This document shows, one piece after another, positions 26,079 through 34,357 of a stretch of 64,000 nt of DNA; the first letter of the stretch is position 1; each line of letters begins with the position of its first letter. Below the pieces are notes generated by a model that was given only the letters and a program-made list of their open reading frames with translations, was not told where the DNA came from and did no database searches. The stretch is from Lysobacter ciconiae. GTDB lineage: Bacteria; Pseudomonadota; Gammaproteobacteria; Xanthomonadales; Xanthomonadaceae. A program made the position numbers and the translations under genes. The stretch is taken from positions 789,001-853,000 of the forward strand of contig NZ_CP063656.1 in NCBI RefSeq assembly GCF_015209725.1. The letters are read 5' to 3'.

Positions 26079-26459
26079 TTACGTCGGGCGCGCACGCTCC
26101 GCGACGGTGGCCAGCGTATCCGGCGTGATATCCCATTGCTCGGGCTCGTCGTATTCGAAGTCGACCTTGATCTTGCCGGTGTCGCGGCGGATCCGCAGTA
26201 CGCAGGCGTCCCACGGCGCCTTGCCGGGCACGAGGGTCGCAGTGCGCAACGCGTCGAACGTCTCGCCGATGGCGGGGTCGCGGGGCGTCGCGGCCTCGGC
26301 GGCAGCGCCGTCGTGGTAGCGGAAGCCGCTGAGGCGCCGTGCCAGCGCACCGTCGCCGTACCGCGCGATCAGCGCATAGCCGTCCCAAAGACCGTCCGAG
26401 ACCGCCGGGTCCGCCACCAGCAGCTGGCCGAGCCTGGCAATCAGTTCATTCCTGTCCAT
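26079..26459 (-). CDS. Candidate immunity protein, YezG/DUF600-like
   Basis: Small soluble acidic protein of 126 residues. The C-terminal stretch PWDACVLRIRRDTGKIKVDF, then EYDEPEQWDITPD, resembles the conserved end of the YezG/DUF600 immunity family (PW, a strand pair ending in K-x-D-x-x-Y-D). The N-terminal half (MDRNELIARLGQLLVADPAV) is helical. It lies 36 bp downstream of a nuclease-toxin-like gene on the same strand, the normal toxin-then-immunity order. Family assignment is by eye and moderate; the neighbour makes it much more likely. Confidence 0.7.
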   Translation of the reverse strand: MDRNELIARLGQLLVADPAVSDGLWDGYALIARYGDGALARRLSGFRYHDGAAAEAATPRDPAIGETFDALRTATLVPGKAPWDACVLRIRRDTGKIKVDFEYDEPEQWDITPDTLATVAERARPT

Positions 26460-26495
26460 GCGGATACCCGTTCAGAGATGCGCGCAAGTCTGGCC

Positions 26496-27749
26496 TCAGG
26501 CCGTCGCCCTGTCGATCATCTCGTCCATGCCGGCACCGGCGATGGCGTCAAAGGCCTGGCCATCGGCGTTGGCGAAAGCGATCAGTGACGGGTCGTAGAC
26601 CACCGCGCCGCTGTCGGGATCGATGACCTTGTAGTCCACGTGGACCTCGTCGGGACGCTGGGACGTGCCGCCGACGAGTTCCACCTCGATCGACACCTCC
26701 ATGCCCTTGGCCAGCCAGTCGCCCCATTCCTGCTCAAGACGCGCGTAGGCACCGCGGTTGAACAGGCCGAACTGCGGAAACATGTTGACCGAGCCGTGTC
26801 CGTTGGCGAAGCGGTAGGCGATGATGTGCCCCACGTCGTCCGGCGTACCCTTCATGTCGTTGTCCTTGCGGAAGCCGCTCTGCGCGTTGACCTCGATCCG
26901 GTCGGACGCCCGTCCCTTGCTGCTGGGCTCCCAGGTCAGGGTGGCTTCGGCGGAGGCCGGACGTCCTTCAGCGTCCAGCGTCCAGGTGATGTCGTTGACC
27001 TCGCCCGATCCGGCCTCGGTCACGGTGCCGTGGATCTCGTTGCCGTTGACCGTCTCGGCGAGTACCACCGTCGAGTCGGGGACCTTGCCGGTCAACAGCA
27101 TGCGCGAGTAGCCGCCCAGCTCGCTGCCCGTTGGATCGGCGAGCAGGGTCGTGTGGCGGGTGAAGTCCTGGCGGTCGGCAGGGTAGGACGAGGGACCGCC
27201 GTCGCGCGGGGCGTCAAACAGCCGCTCCGATCCGCTCATGACCCGCAGCTTGCCCTTGTCGAGCATCTCCAGCGACAGGCGCAGGTCGCTGATGGACTCC
27301 AGGCCGTTGGCCTTGGCCAGCGTGCTGAAAGCGGGCTCCAGCGCGGTGCCGGCGTAGTCCTTGCCGTGGATTTCGATCCGTGTCCGGTCGGGAATCGTGG
27401 CGGGATCAAACGGATTCACCGCGCGCATCTGTTCGGGCGTCGCGTTTTCGTTGCGTAGCGTCACTTCGTAGCGCACCGGGACGCTCGTACTGCTGCCGTC
27501 GGGCGCTGCGATCGTCATGTCGGCGGTGGTCGTGTAGGTGGTGTTGGCGCCGCTTTCCCTGACGTCCTGGGTGCGCACCGACGCCTTGTCCAGATCGAAG
27601 CTCACCTCGGCCGGGTCTGCCGCGAGGATGCGCTTGTGCAGCCGCGCACCATCGCCGCTGTCGGGCCGCAGCGGGCAAGGCAATCCGCGCAGGAAGCTGC
27701 CCCAGGGTTGCGCGGGCGACGGGAGATTCAGGCTGGGAGTGAGCGACAT
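26496..27749 (-). CDS. DNA/RNA non-specific endonuclease (toxin-like), unknown N-terminal domain
   Basis: Protein of 417 residues whose C-terminal ~120 residues match the beta-beta-alpha-metal non-specific endonuclease family (Endonuclease_NS_2): DDVGHIIAYRFANGHGSVNM with general-base His308, then FPQFGLFNRGAYARLEQEWG with Asn331, and SIEVELVGGTSQRPDEVHVD. The first ~290 residues contain beta-rich, Asp/Thr-rich sequence with no domain I recognise. No signal peptide, no N-terminal LXG, PAAR or Rhs motif, and no C-terminal XVIPCD-like extension are seen. The next gene looks like its immunity protein. The DUF2894 gene ends 82 bp upstream. The export route, if any, is unknown. Confidence 0.82.
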   Translation of the reverse strand: MSLTPSLNLPSPAQPWGSFLRGLPCPLRPDSGDGARLHKRILAADPAEVSFDLDKASVRTQDVRESGANTTYTTTADMTIAAPDGSSTSVPVRYEVTLRNENATPEQMRAVNPFDPATIPDRTRIEIHGKDYAGTALEPAFSTLAKANGLESISDLRLSLEMLDKGKLRVMSGSERLFDAPRDGGPSSYPADRQDFTRHTTLLADPTGSELGGYSRMLLTGKVPDSTVVLAETVNGNEIHGTVTEAGSGEVNDITWTLDAEGRPASAEATLTWEPSSKGRASDRIEVNAQSGFRKDNDMKGTPDDVGHIIAYRFANGHGSVNMFPQFGLFNRGAYARLEQEWGDWLAKGMEVSIEVELVGGTSQRPDEVHVDYKVIDPDSGAVVYDPSLIAFANADGQAFDAIAGAGMDEMIDRATA

Positions 27750-27831
27750 GGCGGCACGCTGGAAAGTGAGCGGGGCATTGCTCCGCTGAATCTAGCGTTC
27801 GCACTCCCCCAGCCGCCATTGGGGGAAACCC

Positions 27832-28524
27832 TTACGCGTCGCCTGGCACTTTACCGATGGGTGGTTTTGTTACGGGTTGCTTCGCGTTCGCGCGCTTGCG
27901 TGTACGCGGTTTCGCCGACGCCCCCGCACCCGGGTTGCCGGCGGGGGCGTCGAGCAGGCCGACCGGTTGCAGGCGCTCCATCCAGGTCAGTGCATCGGCA
28001 TAGGCGAGGAAGTGCTGCAGGTAGCCGGGCGAGGTGTCGGCCATCAGCCGCATCGCGCGGTGGAGCAGGGCACTGGAATGGAGCGGGCCTGCGTCATCGG
28101 GGATCGGCGCCAGTGCCGCGCGCAACTGGCTTTCTGTGCGGATGCGGTCCCAGAGCTGGCGGAATTCTTCCAGCACGACCGTGGGTGACACCGTGGTGCT
28201 TTCCCTGTCTGTGGAGGTGGCGGAGTGGACCGCCCGTTTGTTTGCCTGGATGTACTCGGACAGCCCGAGCAGGGTGCGTTGCGAACGGTCTGCGTTGGTC
28301 GGCGAGCCCGCGTGTGTCGCCGGCGGGGCAGCGACCTCGGTCGCCCGGGACTGCATGAGTTCCTCAAGCCGGGCCTGAACCAGTGGTGCAAGGGCTGCGT
28401 CTGCGTGGTCCAGGCGTCGCTGGAGTGCGGAGATCAGCGCTTCGCGCACACGGTTGGTGCGCGGTGTGCGCTCCTCGCGCGGGGCGTCAAGTCGCGCGCC
28501 CAGCGGGGCAGCCTCAGTCGGCAT
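27832..28524 (-). CDS. DUF2894-family protein, last gene of a MotAB/ZorAB-like operon
   Basis: Cytoplasmic protein of about 230 residues, by eye a member of the DUF2894 family that regularly follows OmpA/DUF802 genes in beta- and gammaproteobacteria. The N-terminal half is helical (VREALISALQRRLDHADAAL, then LVQARLEELM), the centre carries LLGLSEYIQANKRAVHS and EEFRQLWDRIRTESQLRAAL, and YLQHFLAYADALTWMERLQP is conserved. The C-terminus is Lys/Arg/Pro-rich. The ATG at 28524 overlaps the preceding gene's stop by 11 bp. The biochemical role is unknown; a regulatory or adaptor role for the membrane complex is inference. Confidence 0.78.
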   Translation of the reverse strand: MPTEAAPLGARLDAPREERTPRTNRVREALISALQRRLDHADAALAPLVQARLEELMQSRATEVAAPPATHAGSPTNADRSQRTLLGLSEYIQANKRAVHSATSTDRESTTVSPTVVLEEFRQLWDRIRTESQLRAALAPIPDDAGPLHSSALLHRAMRLMADTSPGYLQHFLAYADALTWMERLQPVGLLDAPAGNPGAGASAKPRTRKRANAKQPVTKPPIGKVPGDA

Positions 28525-29161
28525 CCGTGGCCGCGTCGGTTTTAGGCTTCGGGATCGGCGCAATTTCCACGCGCCGGTTCTTCGACCGCCCGGCTTCGTC
28601 CTCGTTGGAGCTCACCGGCTGCTCCGCGCCGAACGCGGCGGCAAACACCGATCGCGACGGCACGCCGGCGGCAATCAGGCCACGGGTAACCGTCATTGCG
28701 CGCGCCGCGGACAGGTCCAGGTTGTCGGCGAAGCGCATGTTGCTGTCCAGCACCGGGCGGTCGTCGGTGAAGCCGCTGACCATGAGCAGCTCGTCGCGCG
28801 ATTGCAGGTACTCCGAGAGCGGTGCAGCCAGGCTCTGCAGCAGGTCGCGCCCCTCCGGCTGCAGGCGGTCCGAATTCAGCGCGAACAGGACGCTGCCACT
28901 GATGCCTATGCGGCCGTTGATCACCGTCACGCGGCCGCCGGCGAGCGGACCGGCCAGGGCCTGCTCCAGCGTCTTCAGCCGGGCGGCCTCGGACTCGCGT
29001 TGCCTGACGGTCTCGTCGAGCTGGTTGGACAGCTGGACCTGCATCGCGATCACGCCGGCCAGGATGAGCACGAACGCACCGAGCAGCACCGACATCAGGT
29101 CGCCGAAAGCCGCCCACGTCGTTGCAGTGGATTCGGATTCGAGCTCGATCTCGTCGCTCAT
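28514..29161 (-). CDS. MotB/ZorB-like protein with OmpA peptidoglycan-binding domain
   Basis: Protein of 215 residues with one N-terminal membrane segment (about 17-42) and a C-terminal OmpA-like domain (about 90-205). The membrane segment AAFGDLMSVLLGAFVLILAG has an Asp (residue 21) where MotB and ZorB carry the ion-binding Asp, followed by the Ser/Thr-rich pore helix. The OmpA domain shows SGFTDDRPVLDSN, LSAARAMTVTRGLIAAG and GRSKNRRVEIAPIP. This is the stator-B design: a TM helix plus a peptidoglycan anchor. It overlaps the MotA-like gene stop by ATGA, so the two are co-translated. Confidence 0.88.
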   Translation of the reverse strand: MSDEIELESESTATTWAAFGDLMSVLLGAFVLILAGVIAMQVQLSNQLDETVRQRESEAARLKTLEQALAGPLAGGRVTVINGRIGISGSVLFALNSDRLQPEGRDLLQSLAAPLSEYLQSRDELLMVSGFTDDRPVLDSNMRFADNLDLSAARAMTVTRGLIAAGVPSRSVFAAAFGAEQPVSSNEDEAGRSKNRRVEIAPIPKPKTDAATDAD

Positions 29162-31260
29162 GTCGGGGTCTTGCCGTGGGCGGGCGTGCCTGGCGTGCCC
29201 GCGAGTTGCTGAAGTTCACCGATGATCTGCTTCTGCGAGAGCATGCTCAGGTCGATCACCTCCCGCGCCTGCGCCACGTAATAGGCCAGTTGCTCGTCGC
29301 TGCGGGCCAATGAGGTTTCCAGTGCCGCCTCGATCTGCTCCAGGCGCCCGCCCAGCGTGTCGGTTGCGGAGCCGAATTGCTCGACCACCGCGCCCAGCAC
29401 CTCGGCCAGGCTCGCAACTTCCACCGCGCCGCCACTGACCTGCGCGGCAGCGGCACCGAGCGTGCCGTTCTGGGCGTCGACCTGCTCGCTGAAACGGGTG
29501 CCGACGCGTTCCAGCAGATCGGCCGAGGTGCTGACCAGCGCATCCACCGACGTGCGCTGCTCGGTCGAGGCGTGGTTGACGGCGTCCAGCAGGGTTTCCA
29601 GGGTCGCCAGCAGCTGGTTGCGCTCCGCGAGCATGGCGTTGTCGCGCACGAGGCCGTCGGAAATGCTCTGGCGAAGTTCGGCGATGACCTCGGCGGCCGC
29701 CCGCGGCGCCTCGGCGGCGGTCTGCATCAGGCGCGCCACTTCGGCAATCGTCTCCTGCGCCTGCGCCTGCGCCTGCTCGGCCATCTGTGCAGCCGTGCGG
29801 CCGAGGGTGTCGCAGATGTCCTTCTGCCGGTTTGCCGCATCCTCGCTGCTTTCGCGCCAACGGTTCTCCAGGCTGTCGTTCACAGCGGAGAGCGCATGTG
29901 ACCACTGCGCCAGGCGCTGCTGGTCACGGGATTGCAGCGCTGCCTGGGAGTCGTCGTGGGCCTTGCGCATTGCCTCGATCAGCGCCGCTGCACGCTCGTC
30001 GTAGGTCGCAGCGGCCGACGCCATGGCCTGCTGGTTGCTCGCCGCGAGCTGCTCGTTGAGCTCTTGCTGGCGCGACAGCGCCGTGTCCCAGGCGTCGGCG
30101 CTGCGCTCGGCGCTCAGGTCCAGATGCGCGGAAACAGTCTGCAGCAGGGCGCTCGTCTGTTGCTCAAACGCGGCCGTGAACTGCTCCAGCGAACCCTGCA
30201 GCGCGTGCACAAGGCCGTCGTTGGCACGTTGCTGACCGGCAGCGGCGTTCTGCCATGTGTCGGCGGCTGCCGAGGTTGCGGTCTGCAGGCTGGTGGAAAC
30301 ACCGTCCAGTTGCCGCTGCACCGCGTCGGTGACCGACGCCTGCAGCGCGGCATTTTCCTGCGCGAGGTTTGCCATCGTGCTTTCCATCATCGGCGACAGC
30401 ACGGCGCCGATGCTGCGGGCATTTTCCTCGAAGCCGGCTTTGAGCGACTGCTCGAGATTTGCCGCCAAGCGCGCGTGGTGGGCATCGACGCGGCTGTGGA
30501 ACTCGTCCTGACTGGCCGACAGGCGCTCGCCGCTGGATTGCTGCAACTGCTGCAGGTTGGCACTCAAGGTGTCCAGGCGCTCGATCAGCGTCGGCATCAG
30601 GCCTGTTTGCTGTTGCAGCAGGCGGAACGCCTCCTCGCGCTGGTGGGCGTGCGAGTAGGGACGCAGCGTGCCGGCCAGTTGCAGGTCGAGCTGCTGCACC
30701 GCATGGACCCGCTCGCGGCGGCACAGCGCTGACAGCAGCCCCAGCATCGAGGAGGCTGCAACACCCGCGATCGAGGTGCCGAAGGCAAACGCCAAGCCGC
30801 TGACCGGAGCGCCCAACGACCCGCGGATGGCCTCCAGATCGGTCGCTCCCGCCAGCGCCAGTCCGGTGCCGCGCAGTGTCGCCATCATCCCCAGCAGGGT
30901 GCCGAGCATGCCGAGCAGCACCAGCAGACCCACCAGGTACGGGGTCAGCGCCGGTGCCGGCAGCGCGACGCGCTCGCCTTCCACGCGCAGGCGTACGGCA
31001 TTGCGCAGGCTGTGGTGCAACCGCTGCAGCCAGCCGGACAGGTCGGACAACGCGGCGGCCGCATCGTCCGTGGCAGTCATCAATGTGACGGTCGCCTGTC
31101 GGTAGCGATGCAGCTCCAGCGCGCCGGCGACGTAGAACGCGCCGATCACCGCGGTGACCGCGAGCGCGGGCAGGTTGGAGCCGATGTAGCCTGCGCCAAT
31201 CCACGCAACGGCGATCAGGCCCACCAGGAAGATGACGACGTAAAGCGCGTTTTTGTGCAT
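29158..31260 (-). CDS. MotA/ZorA-like membrane protein with long coiled cytoplasmic tail (DUF802)
   Basis: Protein of 700 residues. Four membrane segments are visible: about 5-23, 28-48, 106-128 (YLVGLLVLLGMLGTLLGMMA) and 152-178 (GLAFAFGTSIAGVAASSMLG); the last two match the MotA/TolQ/ExbB proton-channel core. Residues ~190-700 are a soluble, Gln/Ala-rich predicted coiled coil, including an (AQ)n run coded by a GCCTGC repeat at 29757-29777, and end with the DUF802 block SDEQLAYYVAQAREVIDLSM. The layout resembles ZorA of Zorya defence, but flanking genes differ. It starts 9 bp after the DUF3348 gene. It may form an ion-driven 5:2 motor with the adjacent MotB-like protein. Confidence 0.88.
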   Translation of the reverse strand: MHKNALYVVIFLVGLIAVAWIGAGYIGSNLPALAVTAVIGAFYVAGALELHRYRQATVTLMTATDDAAAALSDLSGWLQRLHHSLRNAVRLRVEGERVALPAPALTPYLVGLLVLLGMLGTLLGMMATLRGTGLALAGATDLEAIRGSLGAPVSGLAFAFGTSIAGVAASSMLGLLSALCRRERVHAVQQLDLQLAGTLRPYSHAHQREEAFRLLQQQTGLMPTLIERLDTLSANLQQLQQSSGERLSASQDEFHSRVDAHHARLAANLEQSLKAGFEENARSIGAVLSPMMESTMANLAQENAALQASVTDAVQRQLDGVSTSLQTATSAAADTWQNAAAGQQRANDGLVHALQGSLEQFTAAFEQQTSALLQTVSAHLDLSAERSADAWDTALSRQQELNEQLAASNQQAMASAAATYDERAAALIEAMRKAHDDSQAALQSRDQQRLAQWSHALSAVNDSLENRWRESSEDAANRQKDICDTLGRTAAQMAEQAQAQAQETIAEVARLMQTAAEAPRAAAEVIAELRQSISDGLVRDNAMLAERNQLLATLETLLDAVNHASTEQRTSVDALVSTSADLLERVGTRFSEQVDAQNGTLGAAAAQVSGGAVEVASLAEVLGAVVEQFGSATDTLGGRLEQIEAALETSLARSDEQLAYYVAQAREVIDLSMLSQKQIIGELQQLAGTPGTPAHGKTPT

Positions 31261-31269
31261 GTGATCCAG

Positions 31270-32004
31270 CTATTGGTTGCGAAGGGCGGACAGCAGCCCT
31301 TCGACGGGTTGAAAACGGATGTCGAGCTCGGCCAGAAGGACGTCGCCCATGTCCTGGCGGAAGCGACCCAGCCACGCAGCGTCTTCCGGAGCCTGGGTCG
31401 ATGGGAGGAGCGGGTCGCGTGACTCCACGGCGGCGTCTCGCAGGCGTTCAAAGTGCTGCCCCAGCAACGCCGGAACCGACCCGAGCAGTGCGTGCTCGCG
31501 TGGGGTCAGGGTCAGTTCCATCACCGCGTCCACCTCGGCCAGACGCGCCATGTCGGCGGATCCGGACGCGAGCATGTCACGCAGATGCCCGCGCAGCCGC
31601 CCGACTTCTGCCTGCATCGACTGTTGCAGGTCGCGGTAACGATCACGGAGCGGGCCGAATTCGAGAGCCGGCTCATCCTTGGTGACGACCGAGGCGCTCC
31701 GCGGAGCCGCCGGCCCGGGCACGGGCTCGGTCATCGCATGGATGCGCGCGACCAGGACCGCCCGAACCCGTTCGCATTCCTCGTGAAAATCGTTGCCGGA
31801 AGCGCTCGGGGCGAGCTCGTGGGCCGACAGGCGGCCGTCCAGCGCCCTGGACAGCGCCACGGCACGGGTCCAGTCCAGCCATTCGCTGAGACGCTCGGAA
31901 AGGGATGTGCTGCTCGCGGCGGGCGCTGCGCTGGTGAGACCCGCCAGCAGGCGAATGAACGCCGGGCCTTGGAGCGGAGTCCGTTGAAGTGCCTTGGCCA
32001 TCAT
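31270..32004 (-). CDS. DUF3348-family protein, first gene of the MotAB/ZorAB-like operon
   Basis: Cytoplasmic protein of 244 residues, by eye a DUF3348 member. N-terminal ALQRTPLQGPAFIRLLAGLT, then LSERLSEWLDWTRAVALSRA, is characteristic; the middle has FGPLRDRYRDLQQSMQAEVG, and the end MGDVLLAELDIRFQPVEGLL. No enzyme motif is seen; it appears helical. The start is ATG 32004 or the next ATG at 32001. It is divergent from the MscS gene (153 bp between starts) and probably shares that region for promoters. Function unknown. Confidence 0.8.
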   Translation of the reverse strand: MMAKALQRTPLQGPAFIRLLAGLTSAAPAASSTSLSERLSEWLDWTRAVALSRALDGRLSAHELAPSASGNDFHEECERVRAVLVARIHAMTEPVPGPAAPRSASVVTKDEPALEFGPLRDRYRDLQQSMQAEVGRLRGHLRDMLASGSADMARLAEVDAVMELTLTPREHALLGSVPALLGQHFERLRDAAVESRDPLLPSTQAPEDAAWLGRFRQDMGDVLLAELDIRFQPVEGLLSALRNQ

Positions 32005-32157
32005 ACGTCGCGGAAAACCGGCAATTTTACACGCGAACCACGCGACGCACTTCCGTGCGCTGTAGCTGTCAAAGGGCCCGTCCCCCGCAGCGGGATGACG
32101 GGACCTGGATTGGTCAGCTTGTATGCTCGGCGGACCTCCGTTGCACCAGATGCGCCG

Positions 32158-33459
32158 ATGAGTGACTGGTTGAACAAGCACATCCCGATCTGGATCGACG
32201 CCCTGTCGCACCCCGGGCTTTGGTGGCAGGCGCTGGCGGTCGTCGCTGCGATGGTGCTGGCCTGGGCGGTGGACCGGCGCTATGACGCCTGGTTGCGTGG
32301 CTACCTGAAGACCGGGGATCACACGCGTGCCGGGCTGGTCGCCCTGGCAGCCAGCCGGCGCCTGGCGTTCCCGGCCGCGCTCTCGCTCGTGCTGGTGGTC
32401 GAGTGGGGGGTGTTCAAGCAGCTGGAGCTGCGCCACGCCTTGCTGTGGGTTGCGCTCAGCCTGTCGTTTGCGTTGCTTCTGGTGCGGCTGGCGGTGTACC
32501 TGCTGTCGGGCGCACTGAAGCCGGGCTCGCTGCTGTCCGCCTCGGAGAATTTCATCGTCGCGGTGGTCTGGGTCGGCGTCGCGCTGCACCTGATCAACTG
32601 GCTTCCCAATGTGCTGGCAGCGTTGGACTCGGCGGCGATAACGGTCGGAACCACGCGCGTGTCGGCCTTGCTGGTGCTGCGCGCGGTGGCGGTCGCGGCG
32701 CTGGTGATGGTGCTGAGCCTCTGGATCTCGCGCCTGCTGGAACGCAAGGTGCGCGATTCACAGCACCTGTCGCCCAGCGCGCAGGTGGGCATCAACAAGG
32801 TGATCAAGCTGCTGCTGCTGATCTTCGGCACCGTGGTCGCGTTGCAGGTGCTGGGGGTCAACCTGGCGGCATTGGCCGTCATCGGTGGCACGCTGGGTCT
32901 GGGCATCGGGCTCGGCCTGCAGCGGATCGTCAGCAACTTCATCTCCGGCTTCATCCTGCTGGTGGACGGCTCGATCAAGCCTGGCAACGTGATCACGGTG
33001 GAGGACCAGTCGGGCACCCGCTACGGCTGGGTCCACGAATTGCGCTCGCGCTACATCGTGATCCGCGACCGCGACGGCGTGGACACGCTGATGCCCAACG
33101 AGAACCTGATCATCAACCCGGTGATCAACTGGAGCTACGGCGGCGAGAGCATCCGGCTGAAACTGCCGATCCAGATCAGCTATGCCGATGATCCGGAACT
33201 GGCGATGAAACTGCTGGAGGAGTCGGCCAACGGGCAGGATCGCGTTCTCACCGACCCTGCGCCGGTGGCGCGCCTGCTGGGTTTCGGCGAAAACGGCATC
33301 GACCTCGATCTGCGCGTCTGGGTCACATCGCCGGAGCTGGGGATCAACAACGTCCGCTCGGACATCAACCTGGCGATCTGGCGGGCATTCAAGGCGCACG
33401 GAATCACCCGGCCGCTGCCGCAACGCGAGCTGCGCATGCTGGAGGACGGCGCCGACTAG
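32158..33459 (+). CDS. MscS-family mechanosensitive ion channel
   Basis: Inner-membrane channel of 433 residues with about six membrane segments before the MscS core. The pore helix and following beta domain read AALAVIGGTLGLGIGLGLQR, then IVSNFISGFILLVDGSIKPG, DVIT-type NVITVEDQSG and VHELRSRYIVIRDRDGVDTL with MPNENLIINPVINWS. The pore helix is Gly-rich as expected. The extra N-terminal membrane segments make it larger than E. coli MscS (286 residues), closer to YbdG/YnaI-type channels. It is separate from the mscL gene. Confidence 0.94.
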   Translation: MSDWLNKHIPIWIDALSHPGLWWQALAVVAAMVLAWAVDRRYDAWLRGYLKTGDHTRAGLVALAASRRLAFPAALSLVLVVEWGVFKQLELRHALLWVALSLSFALLLVRLAVYLLSGALKPGSLLSASENFIVAVVWVGVALHLINWLPNVLAALDSAAITVGTTRVSALLVLRAVAVAALVMVLSLWISRLLERKVRDSQHLSPSAQVGINKVIKLLLLIFGTVVALQVLGVNLAALAVIGGTLGLGIGLGLQRIVSNFISGFILLVDGSIKPGNVITVEDQSGTRYGWVHELRSRYIVIRDRDGVDTLMPNENLIINPVINWSYGGESIRLKLPIQISYADDPELAMKLLEESANGQDRVLTDPAPVARLLGFGENGIDLDLRVWVTSPELGINNVRSDINLAIWRAFKAHGITRPLPQRELRMLEDGAD

Positions 33460-33528
33460 ACGGGTGCCCGTGTTGCCCGGCGCGCCAGGGTTACCATCAT
33501 CTACCCCTTGACTCGAGGCGACGGCGCC

Positions 33529-34233
33529 ATGGCAGAGCTATCCGACTTCCCGATCACGACGCGCTGGCCGGCGCGCCATCCCGAGCGGATCCAGCTCTAT
33601 TCCATGCCGACGCCCAACGGGGTCAAGGCCTCGATCATGCTGGAAGAGACCGGGCTGGACTACGAGGTCCACCTGGTCGACATCACCACCGGCCAGAGCC
33701 ACACGCCCGAATTCCTCTCGCTCAATCCCAACGGCAAGATCCCCGCAATCATCGACCCTGACGGTCCAGGCGGCAAACCACTTGGCCTGTTCGAGTCCGG
33801 CGCCATCCTGATGTACCTGGCGCAGAAGAGCGGTCGCTTTCTGCCTGCCGATCCCGCGCTGCGCTGGCAGACGATCCAGTGGGTGTTTTTCCAGGTCGGG
33901 TCGATCGGCCCGATGTTCGGCCAGCTCGGCTACTTCAAGAAATTCGCCGGCAAGGACATCGAGGATCCGCGTCCATTGAAGCGCTACGTTGCCGAATCCA
34001 GGCGCCTGTTGGGCGTGCTGGATACCCAGCTGGAGGGTCGGACGTGGCTGGTGGGTGAGGAGTACACGATCGCCGATATCGCCACGCTGGGATGGGTCAA
34101 CAGCCTGGCCGATTTCTACGGCGCCGGAGAGCTTACGGGGTACGCTGACTTCACTCATGTGCAGGACTGGCTGGAACGCGGTCTGGCGCGCCCCGCCGTG
34201 CAGCGCGGACTTCAGATCCCGCCGGCCCCATAG
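33529..34233 (+). CDS. Glutathione S-transferase, nu-class (YfcG/YghU-like)
   Basis: Cytosolic GST-fold protein of 234 residues. The thioredoxin-like N-domain has the nu-class TPNG motif: RIQLYSMPTPNGVKASIMLE, followed by EFLSLNPNGKIPAIIDPDGP and the glutathione-binding LFESGAILMYLAQKSG. The helical C-domain shows WQTIQWVFFQVGSIGPMFGQ and YTIADIATLGWV. YfcG and YghU have disulfide-bond reductase activity rather than classical transferase activity. ATG 33529 gives the normal N-terminus. No operon partner is evident. Confidence 0.95.
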   Translation: MAELSDFPITTRWPARHPERIQLYSMPTPNGVKASIMLEETGLDYEVHLVDITTGQSHTPEFLSLNPNGKIPAIIDPDGPGGKPLGLFESGAILMYLAQKSGRFLPADPALRWQTIQWVFFQVGSIGPMFGQLGYFKKFAGKDIEDPRPLKRYVAESRRLLGVLDTQLEGRTWLVGEEYTIADIATLGWVNSLADFYGAGELTGYADFTHVQDWLERGLARPAVQRGLQIPPAP

Positions 34234-34357
34234 CTTCATCGCACAACGACACGAAGGGTTCCGGGCGCGTGAAATCGCTGGACCGTGGTGCCTGGGAGAT
34301 TGGTCAGGCACTCTCTTGCGGGGCGCCATGTAAATTCCGGTCAAGGAGCGATCACAG

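Noticed and set aside
26496..27749. Type IV secretion effector with XVIPCD C-terminus
   Set aside because: The nuclease domain occupies the C-terminus; no Gln-rich conserved XVIPCD-like extension follows it.
29757..29777. Short tandem repeat as a CRISPR or VNTR
   Set aside because: The GCCTGC units encode an in-frame Ala-Gln run in the coiled tail; there are no spacers and the array is tiny.
27832..32004. A complete Zorya defence system
   Set aside because: The ZorA/B-like pair is present in design, but no ZorC, ZorD or ZorE gene is seen; flanking genes are DUF3348 and DUF2894.
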